Assembly (NCBI GenBank): GCA_018697195.1
Contig: CM031864.1
Location: 27,066,944 to 27,130,943, forward strand
Direction of reading: 5' to 3'
DNA length: 64,000 bases
Source of the DNA: Certhia americana
Lineage: Eukaryota > Chordata > Aves > Passeriformes > Certhiidae
The translations under genes were made by a program, and so were the position numbers. Each line of letters begins with the position of its first letter. Position 1 is the first letter of the stretch. The notes under the pieces are model-generated. The model saw nothing but the letters and a program-made list of their open reading frames with translations. It did no database searches and was not told where the DNA came from. This document shows positions 1 to 11,082 of the stretch, in pieces.

Positions 1-24
1 GTGAAGGAAGCATAGCGCTGCCTT

Positions 25-330
25 TCAGAAAGACCTGGACAGGCTGGAAAGATGGCAGAGAGGAACCATCTGAAGTCCAGTAAAGGTTAATTCAGGGTCC
101 TTAAAATATAGGGGTTTATTCCTCTTTAAATGTTTCTCCAGCAGCTTTAGCAATTCAAGGAGTTTCTGTTGTTCTGTTACTCCAAGTAAAAAATTACTCC
201 CAATTGCATTTTCCTTGCTTTCCTTTACCTTTTCTGTCATTTCTGGGGTTTTTTTGTTATTTTTTTTTTTCCTCAAGCAAGCCAGGTGTTTCCTAGATCT
301 TGGGAAATGCCCTATGGAAAAATTCCACAC
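25..330 (-). other. Open reading frame of unknown origin (possible exon)
   Basis: This is a 101-codon minus-strand frame. Its C-terminal half looks protein-like, with a Lys/Glu/Leu-rich helical stretch around residues 45-70. A possible splice acceptor (T-rich run ending in ATAG) lies just inside its 5' side, and a possible donor (AAAAG/GTAAAG) lies near the middle. No domain is recognised and no start context favours translation. It sits outside the ERV1 LTR, so it is not part of that provirus. It may be a host exon, an old repeat fragment or a chance frame. Confidence 0.15.
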
Positions 331-483
331 AATGAGGCATCATATAGCTCACTGCTATTTCTTTGAAATCACCCCCTTCTAGTTATACTGGAGCTTGAAT
401 TCAAATAGATTGGAAAAACTTTACAATACCAGAAATCAACCATATCCAAATTGTGAGTGAAGTTTCTTGTTCAAGAAACCATC

Positions 484-796
484 TGTGTTTGTCACAGTTG
501 TGGAGACAGACAAGCGACAAGACACACTGGGTTCATGCACAACAGCAACTTTATTAAGTACAGTTCTCCTTATACAGACCAGAAGGTCTGCGTGGTCAGT
601 CCTCATTAGCTTAACCTGTTGCTCCCCGGCCAACCAGCCATTAGCTGCTCATGTCCCAACAGCCTAGGCTTGCTCTACAACTGTCCACACTGGTCAAATT
701 ATATAACCAAGGTATTTGTATAATTAGTTACCTTTCAGTTATAAACTATGATTAATCATAACTGTGAGGCCTTCAGACCAGCTGTTGGCCACCACA
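484..796 (-). repeat. ERV1 3' LTR
   Basis: This 313-bp LTR on the minus strand starts TGTGGTGG directly after the polypurine tract and ends AAACACA. It contains a TATA-like GTATAAGG and an AATAAA signal (plus-strand TTTATT near 551) followed by a short R-U5, giving a compact betaretroviral LTR. The left flank cannot be checked for a TSD because the 5' end of the provirus is missing. Confidence 0.75.
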
Positions 797-816
797 GTTC
801 CCCCTTTTTGTTTTTA
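797..816 (-). promoter_or_regulatory. ERV1 polypurine tract
   Basis: Read on the minus strand this is an A-rich stretch ending in five G then AAC, immediately before the LTR TG. In retroviruses such a tract primes plus-strand DNA synthesis. Its place right beside the LTR supports both calls. Confidence 0.7.
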
Positions 817-1269
817 AATACAAAACCAGCATCTGTCATCCTGTCTGCAGGGCTCTTGGAGACAGGGTGACAAACACAGCACTTTGTATGAATTACCCTT
901 GACCTTTCCACATAACTAGACAGGCTCAGCCCCTTTCTGCTAATGATGCACTTCACTGTATCCTTGGTGATGTAACAATTGCGTGCCAGAGCTGTGAAAT
1001 GGGACTATCAGGGATATAAATTCAAAGTGGCATTCACAGCCTAATTAACTTAAGAGTTACAATTTTACAACTTAACACTACAAATTAGAAACATTTTAAC
1101 TTTAGAACCATGGGAAACACTTAACGCAGAAAACAGCTGCTATCATTTTGGGCTTAAAAATCCTTTCATCTTCATAGAAAATTCTTTGTGTCCTTAAATA
1201 CATAAGGTTCTTTGAGTAAATTGTCAACACAAGAGTCCTGGATCTTCTTAGCAGTAGTTGTATAAGTTG

Positions 1270-2210
1270 TCAAAATCTCTTCTCTATGCCGTCTGCTGGA
1301 GGCTCATCAGGAAGATGTTGCCTCTGATTCTGAGCAGGATGTAGAGCAGAGCAGATACACCTAGCCAGTGTCCACTGTGCCTCTGTGTCCATTGAAATGC
1401 ACACATATTCATGCCCCCATGTAATGAGGTCCCATAAACTTTCCCATTTGTTTGTCATGATATCTTTTACCATTACTTTACGTTTGGGTGATAGGGCATC
1501 ACTAGATTACTGCACTGACAAGAAATGATTTAAGATTACTGGGTTCTGGGAATTTTCTGGTACTGTTAAATGATTCAAAGTGTAAACAGCTTTTGCCACT
1601 CTGCTCTGTGCGGTTTTGCGGCACATTCTCCCTTTTTGTTTTTCTAAAATGCATTTTAAAGTGCCATGTGCTCTTTCTACAATGGCCTATCCAGTTGTTT
1701 CATGGGGAAGACCAGTCTGGTGGGACACCCCAGAGCTGTAATTGTCTTGGTTTTTGTGATGTGTACGCAGGTCCGTTATCTATTTTGATGTTATGAGGGA
1801 TATCCAGAGCAGTGAAGGTTAATTGCCAATGTGCAATGGCATTCTGACATTTCTCCCCTGAGTTTACTGATGCCCATGCAGAAGATAAAGTATCAGTTGA
1901 CATATGCACGTATTTTAATTTTCCAAATTCAGGAATATGTGTAACATCAGTTTGCCAGATCTGTAAATCTTTTAAGTCATGGGGATTAACTCCCATCTGT
2001 AATGAAGCAGAGTGGCCCTGGCAACCAGCACATTTGTTTACTATATTACAAGCCTCTGTACTGAAAACAGAAATTGTAGGGCTTGAATACCTTGGTGAAA
2101 GAAGGCATGTTTTAGCCAGCATATCTGTCTGCAGTGTTGTCCATGCAGGGCCAGCCAGGTGGTCTGCTCATTCATTGCACTCTGTAATAAAACCTGGGAG
2201 ATTTGAATGA
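1270..2210 (-). pseudogene. pol: ERV1 integrase (broken)
   Basis: Integrase inserts viral DNA into the host chromosome. Visible parts, N to C: remnants of the HHCC zinc domain (Cys pair CAGC near 2025); the catalytic core with the first Asp in a WQTDVTH motif (1946-1948) and the second in DNGPAY (1778-1780); the Glu in VERAHG (1675-1677), one frame away and just after an in-frame stop where Gln is usual; and a C-terminal DNA-binding domain at 1270-1473 with the WGHEYVC pattern typical of betaretroviruses. All three catalytic residues survive, but at least one frameshift and two stops break the protein. Confidence 0.85.
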
Positions 2211-3139
2211 AATTACTTATAGTATGCAGGATGAAATAAGGGCAAGTTCTGGCCTGGATGGTGTGTCACAAGGTTTTTAGTAAACAAAATAATTTTGCAT
2301 TATTAACTACCTTTAAGTCTAATTTTTCTGCAACACATGCAGAGTCAGTGATAATATTTAAAGGATCCTGGGGAAAACACTGAAAAGCCATAGTTACAGC
2401 ACATAGCTCAACTAACTGAGGTGACCCATTTTCATGACCTTCTAATGTTTACCACTCACTTTCTTCCTTCCATGTCACAATTGCTTTTCCCATTTTTCCC
2501 GAACCATCAGGGAACAATTTAGAACTCCTTTTAAGGGAGTTCTACTGCTCAGATGCTTCAGGGATATTGCAGTAGTCTTACTCATTTGCAGCAACGTATG
2601 ACTCAGAAGATGGTGACTGATTTGTCCAAGAAGTTTTGTAAAGCACTTTGCAAAGCAGTGCTGTTGGCATAACACCACTCAAATTCTTCTTGTTTAAAAG
2701 GTATAATGATTTTTGAAGTATCTTTTGCAGTCAGTTGTAAGCACCTGTGATGACATTCATTGATTAGCTGGGCAATTAATTCAAAGATGGTAGGGGCAGT
2801 CTTTTTAGGTTGATGGAGTAAAAACATCCATTCTAAAACATGCAAAGGCTCAGACCACTGAGTATCCCATTGTCCAATAATTGCAGTAGGATGGAATTCA
2901 ACAGTGAATATAAACACAGTAATGCACACATCCGGGCATACCCAGTGGACCTGTCTGTTTCTGAGGATGTGCTCTACTATTTCTAGACTGGCCTTTGCTT
3001 CTGAGGTTGATTTCCTGGTCGAAGTTAGATCAGGATCGCCTTTTAGAAGGTTGAATAAGGGTGTTAATTGTGGAGTGGTCAATCCCAGATAGGGTTTGAG
3101 CCATATTATGGAACCCAGATGTTTTTGAGCATCATTCAA
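2210..3139 (-). pseudogene. pol: ERV1 RT connection and RNase H (broken)
   Basis: The 2603-3139 frame carries the RT thumb/connection region: LGSIIWLKPYLGL, then LFNLLKGD, and a segment on hydrophobic cleavage of bound substrate (LHVLEWMFL). RNase H follows. Its first Asp is in FPDGSGK (2506-2508), and a later TDSACVA Asp motif lies near 2345. RNase H degrades the RNA strand during reverse transcription. The frame changes near 2.6 kb and again before integrase, so no continuous product is possible. Confidence 0.82.
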
Positions 3140-3960
3140 ATTCTTAAGTTTTTTAGAGAATTGAATTGTTTGGGGCTCTATAGTTTGATCTATAATTTTG
3201 AGCCCAAGGTACTTTCAGGGTGGTTGCTGCTGTACCTTTTCTGGTGCCACTTGCAGCCCAAATATTTTTAAGGACTGTATCAGGCATGGCTGAATTAGTG
3301 AAAGACCTTTCTTAGTTGGAGTAGCTATTAAAATATCATCTATATAATGATAACAGTACGTGTCTTGGAATTGTTCCTTTACTGATGACAATGCCTGAGC
3401 AACATATCATTGTCAGATTGTAGGGCTTTTTTTCATACCTTGAGGAAGAACTTCCCATAGATAGTGGTGCAGTGGTGCAGTGTTATTAATAGAAGGCACT
3501 GTGAAGGCAGACTTCAGGGTATCATTTGGATGTAGCAGAACAGTAAAGAAGCAGTCTTTTAGATCCACACTCATAATGTCCCAGTTGGCAGGAATCATCA
3601 TAGGAGGTGGCATACCAAGCTGGATTGCTCCAATGCTTTCCATGACTACAATGATCTCTCTCAGGTGATAGAGCAATCTCCATTTACCAGAATTCTTTTT
3701 GTTGACAAATACTGGGATGTTCCAAGGGCTCATGGATGGTTCTATGTGCCCTTGAGCCAGCTGTTCCTGTACCAAAGACTTAAGGGCATGTAGCTTTTTG
3801 TTCTCTAGGGGCCACTGTGGTACCCACACAGGCTGAGTAGTAAGCCATTTTAAAGGTAGTGTGAATATCTCACACCCTTTAAAACAGTGGCCCCCATTAA
3901 AAATCCATCCCCACCCGGACTCCCCAAGCAGATAAAACATTCCTCCTCCACAGCTTAAGT
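3140..3960 (-). pseudogene. pol: ERV1 reverse transcriptase (broken)
   Basis: This is the catalytic region of RT, which copies viral RNA into DNA. Seen from N to C: WVPQWPL; SPWNIPVFVNKK and KWRLLYHLR fingers motifs; a VDLKDCFF active-site Asp motif; a VLPQGMKKSPTI palm motif; then the polymerase box YIDD (3335-3346), a variant of YMDD. A stop at about 3413 replaces a conserved Cys codon between the palm motif and YIDD, but the frame stays open on both sides. That makes it a single nonsense change rather than a frameshift. Confidence 0.85.
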
Positions 3961-4267
3961 GGTGGTGCTGTAGTATAAGGTCAGATTGTGGCTGTCTGAC
4001 CCTCAGAACTTTTGACCAGCACAGGCTTGCTATCAGACAGGTTTGCGTGTTCCCCCCGAGGCCAGCAACAGCGGATCCCACAGGTGTGGTGGACCATGAT
4101 GAAGGCCAGGTGTGGGCAGAGATGATGGTGACATCTGCCCCTGTGTCAATCAATCCACTAATCTTTATTTGGGACAGCCTTGCCCGAGGCATTGTGATAG
4201 TATACATCATGTTAGGCCTCTGATCACCAACAATCAGGGGCCAAAATACCTGAGGTTCACCTGTCAA
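3960..4267 (-). pseudogene. pro: ERV1 aspartic protease (broken)
   Basis: This is a retroviral protease with the catalytic motif LIDTGADVTII (DTGAD at 4133-4147). It would cut Gag-Pol into mature proteins. It follows directly from the last dUTPase motif, as in betaretroviral pro. The second half (flap and GRDLL region) is degraded but leads into RT without an obvious stop, so small frame changes must lie between 3.95 and 4.1 kb. Confidence 0.8.
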
Positions 4268-5350
4268 CCCAAAGCCTTGGTCTCCTCTCTCCTTGGGATC
4301 TGTATTTGGGACACAAGACTTAAAAAGGATAAGCTGGGTGTTGAGGGTTGGGTTGCTTTCTTATAGAATTTTTTCCCACAAGTTGCTAAGAAGCTGATTG
4401 CTGGGTGCCTTTTGGGTGCTCATGGGTGCTTAGGAACAAACAAAAGGAGCAGCTAAGTGAGAGACAGGGTAGCACCCAGACTTCACTTCGCTCTAGGCAG
4501 TTTTTTTGCTCTGGGAGGGAACTGCCAGGACTGCTCATCTTGAGAACGGCAGAGAGATCTCACCATCCCTCACCTGGAGCTCAGCTCGGAGTGACCCACC
4601 ACCGTCTCTTCGTGTGTCCCCCGGGATTTCAGAACCTGGTCTCTTCCTGCCCTGCCAAGAGCTCCTGCCCCATAGCCCTGCACCTGCTGCTTCTTCAGTT
4701 TTGCTCTGGATTTCCCCACGCTGTGTTCTGCACCTCCTGACTAGCCGGGACATTTCTACAGCTCCAGCTACAGCCGCTGAACCCCTGATACATCTCATCC
4801 TCCAGGACTGCTGCTGGCTCTGGTAGCTTGTGACGGTACTGAGGGGGGATGGTGCCAGAGGAAAACTGTAACTGGGTTGTTGTTGGTGGTTTTTTCTCTC
4901 TAGTTCTTTTTGTTGTCAACATTATAGTTATTGTTGTTAACTTACCTTGTTAGACTCACTAGTAAAGAACTGTTATTCCTACCCTCACATCTTTGCCTGA
5001 GACCCCTTTAATTTTAGGATTATAACAAGTCCAAGGAAGGCTAACAGTTTTAGTTCCCTAGCAGACACCCCTGTCTTTCCCAACTAAGACCCTGGGCTAT
5101 TCTGTTTTTTTCAGGGATAGTCACGGGTGGAGTAGGGGTGAAAACTACAGCATGTATTTGCCCAGTAAAGTCTGAATCAACAATACCAGGATGTACATAG
5201 ATACCTTGCATAGTGGCACGGGATCTTCCAATTATCAGGGCACTCAATCCTCTCCCAATAGGTCCCTAGGCATCAAGAGGGATTTTATGTACTTTTATGG
5301 TTGCTATGGTTGCTGAGATGAGGGTGGAAACAACCATTCCAGCTGCTCCT
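4262..5350 (-). pseudogene. ERV1 dUTPase domain, split by a solo LTR
   Basis: dUTPase hydrolyses dUTP and in class II retroviruses is encoded with protease. A weak motif 1 (AAG) lies near 5340 and an in-frame stop at 5266-5268. The strong motif 2-3 region has ALIIGRS followed by GIYVHPGIVDSDFTG (5161-5205), and NRIAQ follows. The frame is then cut by the LTR at 4339-5091. On its far side motif 5 is recognisable as GDQGFGLTG (about 4262-4290). Both halves are in the right order and orientation, so the LTR entered an existing dUTPase region. Confidence 0.82.
4339..5091 (+). repeat. Solo LTR, family A copy 1, inside ERV1
   Basis: This 753-bp LTR runs from TGTTGAGG to AACTAAGACC (the terminal CA has mutated to CC). 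It is flanked by a perfect 5-bp TSD, ctggg, at 4334-4338 and 5092-5096. It lies opposite to the ERV1 reading direction. Two more copies of the same family lie at 14206-14976 and 52614-53370. Its R-U5 part (around 4960-5030) is also shared with the LTR at 56918. No internal retroviral sequence remains, so it is a solo LTR left by recombination. Confidence 0.9.
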
Positions 5351-5502
5351 CGAGTCCTTCCTGTGAGCTGGTCTCGTAGACCTGCACAGGAAGATGAGGA
5401 GATGCTTAAGCGTCATTGTGCGTCTCCCCCTCAGCCTGGGTTTTCTGTTTCCCTGGTCTTTGAGAGGACGCCTGTTAGCATGAAATTTTGATCTGCATTG
5501 TT

Positions 5503-5690
5503 TGGCAGGGACACCTTCCAATATCCTAGGTTGCTCCAAGTCCTGTCTAGCCTGGTGTTGGACACTTCCAGGGATCCAGGGGCATCCACAGCTGCTGTGA
5601 TCACCCTGTTCCAGGGCCTCTTACCCTTACATGGAAGGATTCCTTCCTAATAGCCCCTCCATACCTACTTTCTGTTTGAATACATTCTCA
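5503..5690 (-). mobile_element. CR1 LINE 3' fragment
   Basis: The sequence reads as reverse-complement CR1 3' region: GGTTGCTCCAAG, then CTTCCAGGGATCC, then CTGTTCCAGGGCCTC and the TTCCTAATA block. It marks the right-hand limit of recognisable ERV1. Confidence 0.8.
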
Positions 5691-7127
5691 CCTGTTTTTC
5701 ATAAATGATTTCCTCATAACTATTAATATCCTCTGTTTCTTTGGTGTTTGGATTGTGATCTCTACTATTCAATAACAATAATTTACAAGCGATCTGTATT
5801 GCAAGTCATTATTACAAATACGAACAAGGTTAGATAGCTTGTCAATGAGTGACTGAAACACTGTGTCTTTAAATAATGAAATTTTAGCTGCAAAAGAGAA
5901 GTCTTGAGGAGATGACCCCTCTTTTTCATACGTATCTTGTGCTTAAAATAAAGAACTTTTTTCCATGGCTGCAATGACCCATTTGAAAAACTGTTGTCAC
6001 ACAACAACAGTAATTATGATTTTAACTCTCTATTACAGATTCTTCACATCATTTTGTTGCTGTACTGTATTTAATAATTACTCCCAAAATAATTCAAGTC
6101 TGAGAGATGTTTTCTCAAAATATAGACAGCTATATAATTTAAATAGCACATTTAATTCCATTTGTAAAATCACTGATCAGCAATTAATGATGATGTGTTT
6201 GGAAATAATATGCTTAATCATGCTTTTTAAATATGCATTTTGATTTTACAAGTCCAGAAGACTACAGACATTCACTAATGACAATTACAGCCTAAAAGGC
6301 AGGTTTTCATTACAACAAAATTAGCCTAAAAAAAGGGGAAAATAGTATAAAAATAATCATAAAAGAAAGCTGAAAAACACATCAGCTTTTCTTCTTCATT
6401 TTTTTTTTCAAATATAAATAATTCTAGATATTACTTCTCTAGGGGTTTAATTATTACTAAGAGACACCAGCAAATGATAGTTGATTTTGAAAAGTGTTCA
6501 CTAAGAATTCATTTGGGCATCAGGAAATAAATGAAGCAAAGACCCAAACCAGTAAATTTCTCTGAAAATTAAAATATCCCTGTGGTAGTGTTGTTCACAA
6601 ATTTGTACTTTATAAAGAAATTATTCCTCAGAATGCCTGTCATTCCATAACAGTTCAAGATTTAGTTCTTCTTGGATCAGCTGGGATCTGAAAACCAGAC
6701 AAAACCAGACAAAACCAAATAAATAGATTTTTTCTTTTATAGTTCTTTTCCTTATGGTGTATATATATTAGTAGTGCTGCTTCTCTCTGCACTTATCTCC
6801 TCAAAACTTGTGTTTTGACACCTAAAATTTCATTTGAAGACATAAAGTGTTTCAATCACTCATTCCCAAGCTATCTGTGTTCATATTTGTGATAATGACT
6901 TCAATAAAAATCATTTATATTAGTAAATTACTGTTATTGAATTAGTAAAGATCACAACCCTGACGCAGAGGAAAAAAACTCAAGAGATGAGCTGTTGAAT
7001 ATAGTTTCATAAGTGGCTGAAATGTTCACATAGCTCCAATTTAAACTGGGAAATTACAAGAGGAAATAATAGTGAATTCTGCAATTTAGAATTTAGAAGG
7101 GTAGGTTTAAATGGGCAGTGGGGAGAA
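5691..7127. other. AT-rich DNA, nothing recognised
   Basis: This is AT-rich sequence with scattered short open frames on both strands, none with a recognisable domain. A short direct repeat (aaaaccagac twice) occurs near 6695. I see no gene or clear repeat. Confidence 0.5.
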
Positions 7128-7325
7128 AATGTTTCTCTGTAAGTGTGGAGATGAAGCTCTGGCACAGCTGTGGCTGCCCCTGGATCCCTGGAAATGTCCA
7201 AGGCTAGGCTGGACAGGACTTGGAGCAACCTGGGATAGTGAAAGGTGTTCCTACCCATGGCAGGGGGTGGCACTAGATAGATTTTAGGGTCCCTTCCTCC
7301 TCAAATCACTCTGGAATTCTATAGT
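7128..7325 (+). mobile_element. CR1 LINE 3' fragment
   Basis: Canonical CR1 3' landmarks are seen in order: GCACAGCTGTGGCTGCCCC, GTCCAAGGCTAGGCTGGA, a CCCATGGCAGGGGG block, and a GGGTCCCTTCC block before a degraded ATTCTATA tail. Confidence 0.85.
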
Positions 7326-9864
7326 TGTATGATGGCAACAGACAGAAACAAAGTATTCAGAATCCTTGAGGACATTAATGCTATTTTTATCATGTGCTAT
7401 AGACTGTAAAATCTTCACTGTTCATAAAATTTTTACAGTATTTATTATGCACATCGGTTGTCAGCAAATGAATTTTAGTGTTTGTAGTCCCAACTGTTAC
7501 TCACTTCCCTTGCTACTAGGATTATTTCCCTGGAATAATAGTCTTAGAGCAAATATCTGCCTTCAGAGTTTCAATATCTGCTGCATTTTTTATCCCTGTC
7601 ACTTTTGCTTTACAGAGACTCTAAAGAAACGGGCATTTGCAGAAGTTTAGAGTCCCAGGCACAGAAATATGGTTCAGGCATCACTCAGAAGGCAGACACA
7701 GGTCAGGCTGTCCTACCAAGAAAGAAGTTCACTCCCAGAGCCTTCAGAAGAACAGCTGAAGTGAACTGATTTTGAGCATTGAACTCATGTGCCTTTTTAC
7801 ATTTTTTTAAGATTTAGGAAATTTTTCCTACTGAGGAATCTCCAAAGGAGATTTTCTCCAACTCTGAGTTAGTTTGCACTCAATGTTGACAAGATATGAA
7901 ATTAAATGTTAATGTACAGGTAATGACTGAGAAATTGCATGTTTGCACTAGTGGATTGTTGTTCATTAACACACTTCAAGCACAGATCCTCATCAATCAC
8001 TGCATATTCACCACAGCTGGTCTGCTGATTCCCAAATGAATTGCTTCACCAGAGGAAAACATCATCCCTCATGCCATGGTCATGTTTCCATGTTAAAGGC
8101 TGATCAGGAGGTTTTCTGTCAGACCAGGGGCTTAGAGGGAGAGGGTTTGGTTTGTTTTACTTGTTTTTCTGGCAAATTACTTGCAGGTTTGAAATTGATA
8201 TCAAGTTTTGTCTTCATCTTGATAAAGTCTTCCCATTTGAACACTAATACATACAAGTCGCAGTTTGTTTACAGCTCTTTATTCTAAAACCAAGCATTCT
8301 GATTCACCACACTAAGAGAGAAATTTAAACCAAAAAAAAAAAAAAAAGTCTGTTTAAAATAATATTTATTTATATTTTTTTCTTGATTTATCTGCACTGC
8401 TAGCATCTTCCTTTTCCAAGGACCAAATGGCTGCTGAATTCCAACCCAACATGGATGCAACTGGATTTAAAATACCAAGTTCATTGCTGACTCACTATGA
8501 ACAGATGAAATAACCCAAACCTGGATATGGCAATAGTCTGATAGCTGGAGAGGGGGAAAGAACCTTGTAGTTATAGGCAGATGAGCCAGGAATGTTGAAG
8601 TCCTGTTTGAACTGGGTTCTGTGGGTTAGTTTTAACAAGATACCAAACAGGCAACTAAAGACATTTGTGAATATTCTGGTTAATACAAATATATGCCAAA
8701 AATAATCTGTTACATTGTGAAAAACTACCCTATTTCCTGCCAATTTACCATTCCTCTGTGTGTTACATTTTCATGTAACAGACTTTCATTTTCAGTACTA
8801 TAGCTCCCATAATAGGTCTTTTTCACTGCTTTTTAAGAAACCAAGTAAAGAGTATTTCTTAAACTCCCAGTGTTCTTGTTGCTTTGCATACCTGAGTTTA
8901 CAGACTTTGCCAAAGATTGCAATCAATTTTGAAAGTCACATAAGGCAAACTATCTTGCTAACAATGGAATGTTTCTGTTTGGTTTGAACCCAAAATCCAT
9001 ACATTTCTGATTGGATTCACTTAATTTCTGAAGCTGCTTATGCAAGCATGACATATCATCTATTTAATTAAACTAGTTCATACACAGTAGTAGCTTTAGA
9101 TTGTTTATATGAGTTTGAAACTTTTTTTTACTCTGCAGCAGTTTTTATGTGGGTGTCATTAAAAGACTTGCCCAGAGGAAGATGCCCCAGGGAGTTCTGG
9201 AGAAATATGTCCATGAGATCAGGACAAAAAAAGAAAGGAAAAAAGCATAAAAACCATCAGTGATTTTTTTGTTGCTGATTTTTGGGGTTTGTTTTGTAAA
9301 ATTTGTTTTGGGGGGTTTGCCTGGATTTTTTTTTTCCTCTTTTTTCTTTTAATATTAAGGTGGAATTGGGCAAAATGAAAGTGAAGAGTTTTTACTTACT
9401 AGTTATTGAACTCTTTGACAGGAGATGCAATGTGATGTTTGAGCTTTATTTAGCCTCTGTCAGTACTGATGGTCTGCATCATCTGAGCATGTGATTCCAT
9501 GCAAAAGCGGCTCACTCAGGGGACAGGAGGCAAAAGGTGGAGAGTGCAGAACAAGGATCTCTAGATTCCTTATGCCAACTTTACTTTTTCTTCAAAAAGC
9601 AAATAATGTGACCACAGACAGCAAAATAAATGAGTGAAGAGAGGAGACAGATGGTAAAGCATTTTTAGTACTAATAATGGAAGCTTCTAGAAATGCCACT
9701 TGCAATGTGAATCACCACCTTCTTACATATATTTGCTTTATTTTAGGCGTAAATAGTGAAAACCACCCTTTAATACAGTTTAAATCTAAATAATTGTTGT
9801 GTGGAGATTAATTCATGAGTGCAGTAGGCCCTTTTTTACAGTCCCATATGTTTGAAATATATAC
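7326..9864. other. AT-rich DNA with homopolymer runs
   Basis: There is no recognisable gene. An A15 run lies near 8333-8347, and T/G-rich stretches lie around 9260-9350. Short frames here have low-complexity composition and no domain. Confidence 0.45.
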
Positions 9865-10165
9865 TGTGAGAGACCATGACTGATTTTGTTGGCGTACAGA
9901 CATACATAATCACAGATGGATTATATATACAAGGTGTTTTATTTATGGCAGCCGGGGAGTAGGGGTACAAACCCAAATCTAGCTCCATTGGCTTTGTTCA
10001 AAATGCACGTATTTATAGTATTTAGTTATGTAACTACATATTTGTTTAAGCAATATTAATCATACTCATATTGTTCTATTATATGAGCTACCACAATAAT
10101 TACAGGTACATTTAATCACATTGTTTTTGTAGGCCAGTTTCACATGGCCTACAAAAACAATGAAT
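9865..10165 (-). repeat. LTR-like remnant (minus)
   Basis: On the minus strand the stretch has an AATAAA signal (plus-strand tttattta near 9940) followed by a U5-like segment ending CTCTCACA at 9865. The other end is not certain; no TSD was found. A perfect 18-bp hairpin (10119-10162) lies at the presumed 5' side. It may be an old ERV LTR or another terminal-repeat element. Confidence 0.4.
10119..10162. repeat. Perfect 18-bp inverted repeat, 8-nt loop
   Basis: The arms are at 10119-10136 and 10145-10162 and are exact reverse complements; the loop is gtttcaca. There is no T run after it that would suggest a bacterial-type terminator, and the setting is eukaryotic. It could form a cruciform or an RNA hairpin if transcribed. 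Confidence 0.9.
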
Positions 10166-10875
10166 AACATTCCTTTCCTACCTCTCTCAGGTCTTCATTT
10201 GATTTTTCCCATGATTTTCAGAACATTTTTAACTCAGAACTTTTTAACCCCATACTAACAATTTCACTGGAATTTTTGTGGATGTTAGGTTCATAATCAC
10301 CTTTGAAGGTGTAGACTTCAGGACCCTGCACTGTACAAACACAGTTACCAATGCAAATATTGTTCATGCAAGAATTTCACAGATTTTCTAAGATGTGTAA
10401 TGTGCAGGAATGAAGAAAATGCTACTCAGGCAGTCTGAGAAAGGCTTATGTCCCATGAATTAATAACCTAGTGAGAAAAAAGACACTTCAAAACCTCTTT
10501 CAACCTAAGGACCATTAGAAATGCTGGTACTGTTTTTTGCAGGGGAGACAGACTTCCTACACTTTAGTTGTATGACTTTTAAATCTTCACATTTTACTCA
10601 ACACATATCTCCCAGATGAGAGCACAGAAGGTTTTCCTTAACTGCCAAAATTACAAAGAAAACATGTTCTGTCTATTTTTATTGCATATAAAATATATAG
10701 ATATTTATATAAACCACAGTTCTTTCTCTGACATACATTTGTTTCCATGTAATTTCATGTATTGTGCATATCCATATTCAGCTCCAGGCCTGTAGTGACA
10801 AGACTGGGGCAACTCTTTTGACCCAAAAGAAGGTAAATTTGTATTTTTATAGAGACCACATTTTTTATTATGACA
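10166..10875. other. AT-rich DNA, nothing recognised
   Basis: I found no coding, RNA or repeat signal that I can support here. Confidence 0.5.
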
Positions 10876-11082
10876 ATGAGGGGACCTGGCACAGGTTGTC
10901 CAGAAAAGACAGCCACAGGACTGCCCCATCCCTGGAAGTGTCCAAGGCCAGGCCAGATGGTGCTTGGAGCAGCCTGGGACAGTGGAAGGTGCCCCTGACT
11001 ATGGGAAGCTCCTGGTTTTGGAATGAGATTATCTTGAAAGGTCCTTTCCAACCCAAACCACTCTTAGGTGCTATGATTCCTA
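10876..11082 (+). mobile_element. CR1 LINE 3' fragment
   Basis: CR1 3' end: ACAGGTTGTCCAGAAAAG, GCCCCATCCCTGGAAGTGTC, GGAGCAGCCTGGGACAGTGG, then TCCTTTCCAACCCAAACC and the degraded GCTATGATTC tail. Confidence 0.88.

Larger units (their letters stand above)
484..5350 (-). mobile_element. ERV1: truncated class II (betaretrovirus-like) endogenous retrovirus
   Basis: This is a provirus remnant read right to left. The order is dUTPase, aspartic protease, RT, RNase H, integrase, polypurine tract and 3' LTR, which is the class II order with dUTPase fused ahead of protease. No 5' LTR, PBS or recognisable gag remains; the right side meets a CR1 fragment near 5.5 kb. The roughly 450 bp between integrase and the polypurine tract has no recognisable env. 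Many stops and frameshifts show it is dead. A plus-strand solo LTR (4339-5091) splits the dUTPase region. The bounds are approximate on the right. Confidence 0.88.
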
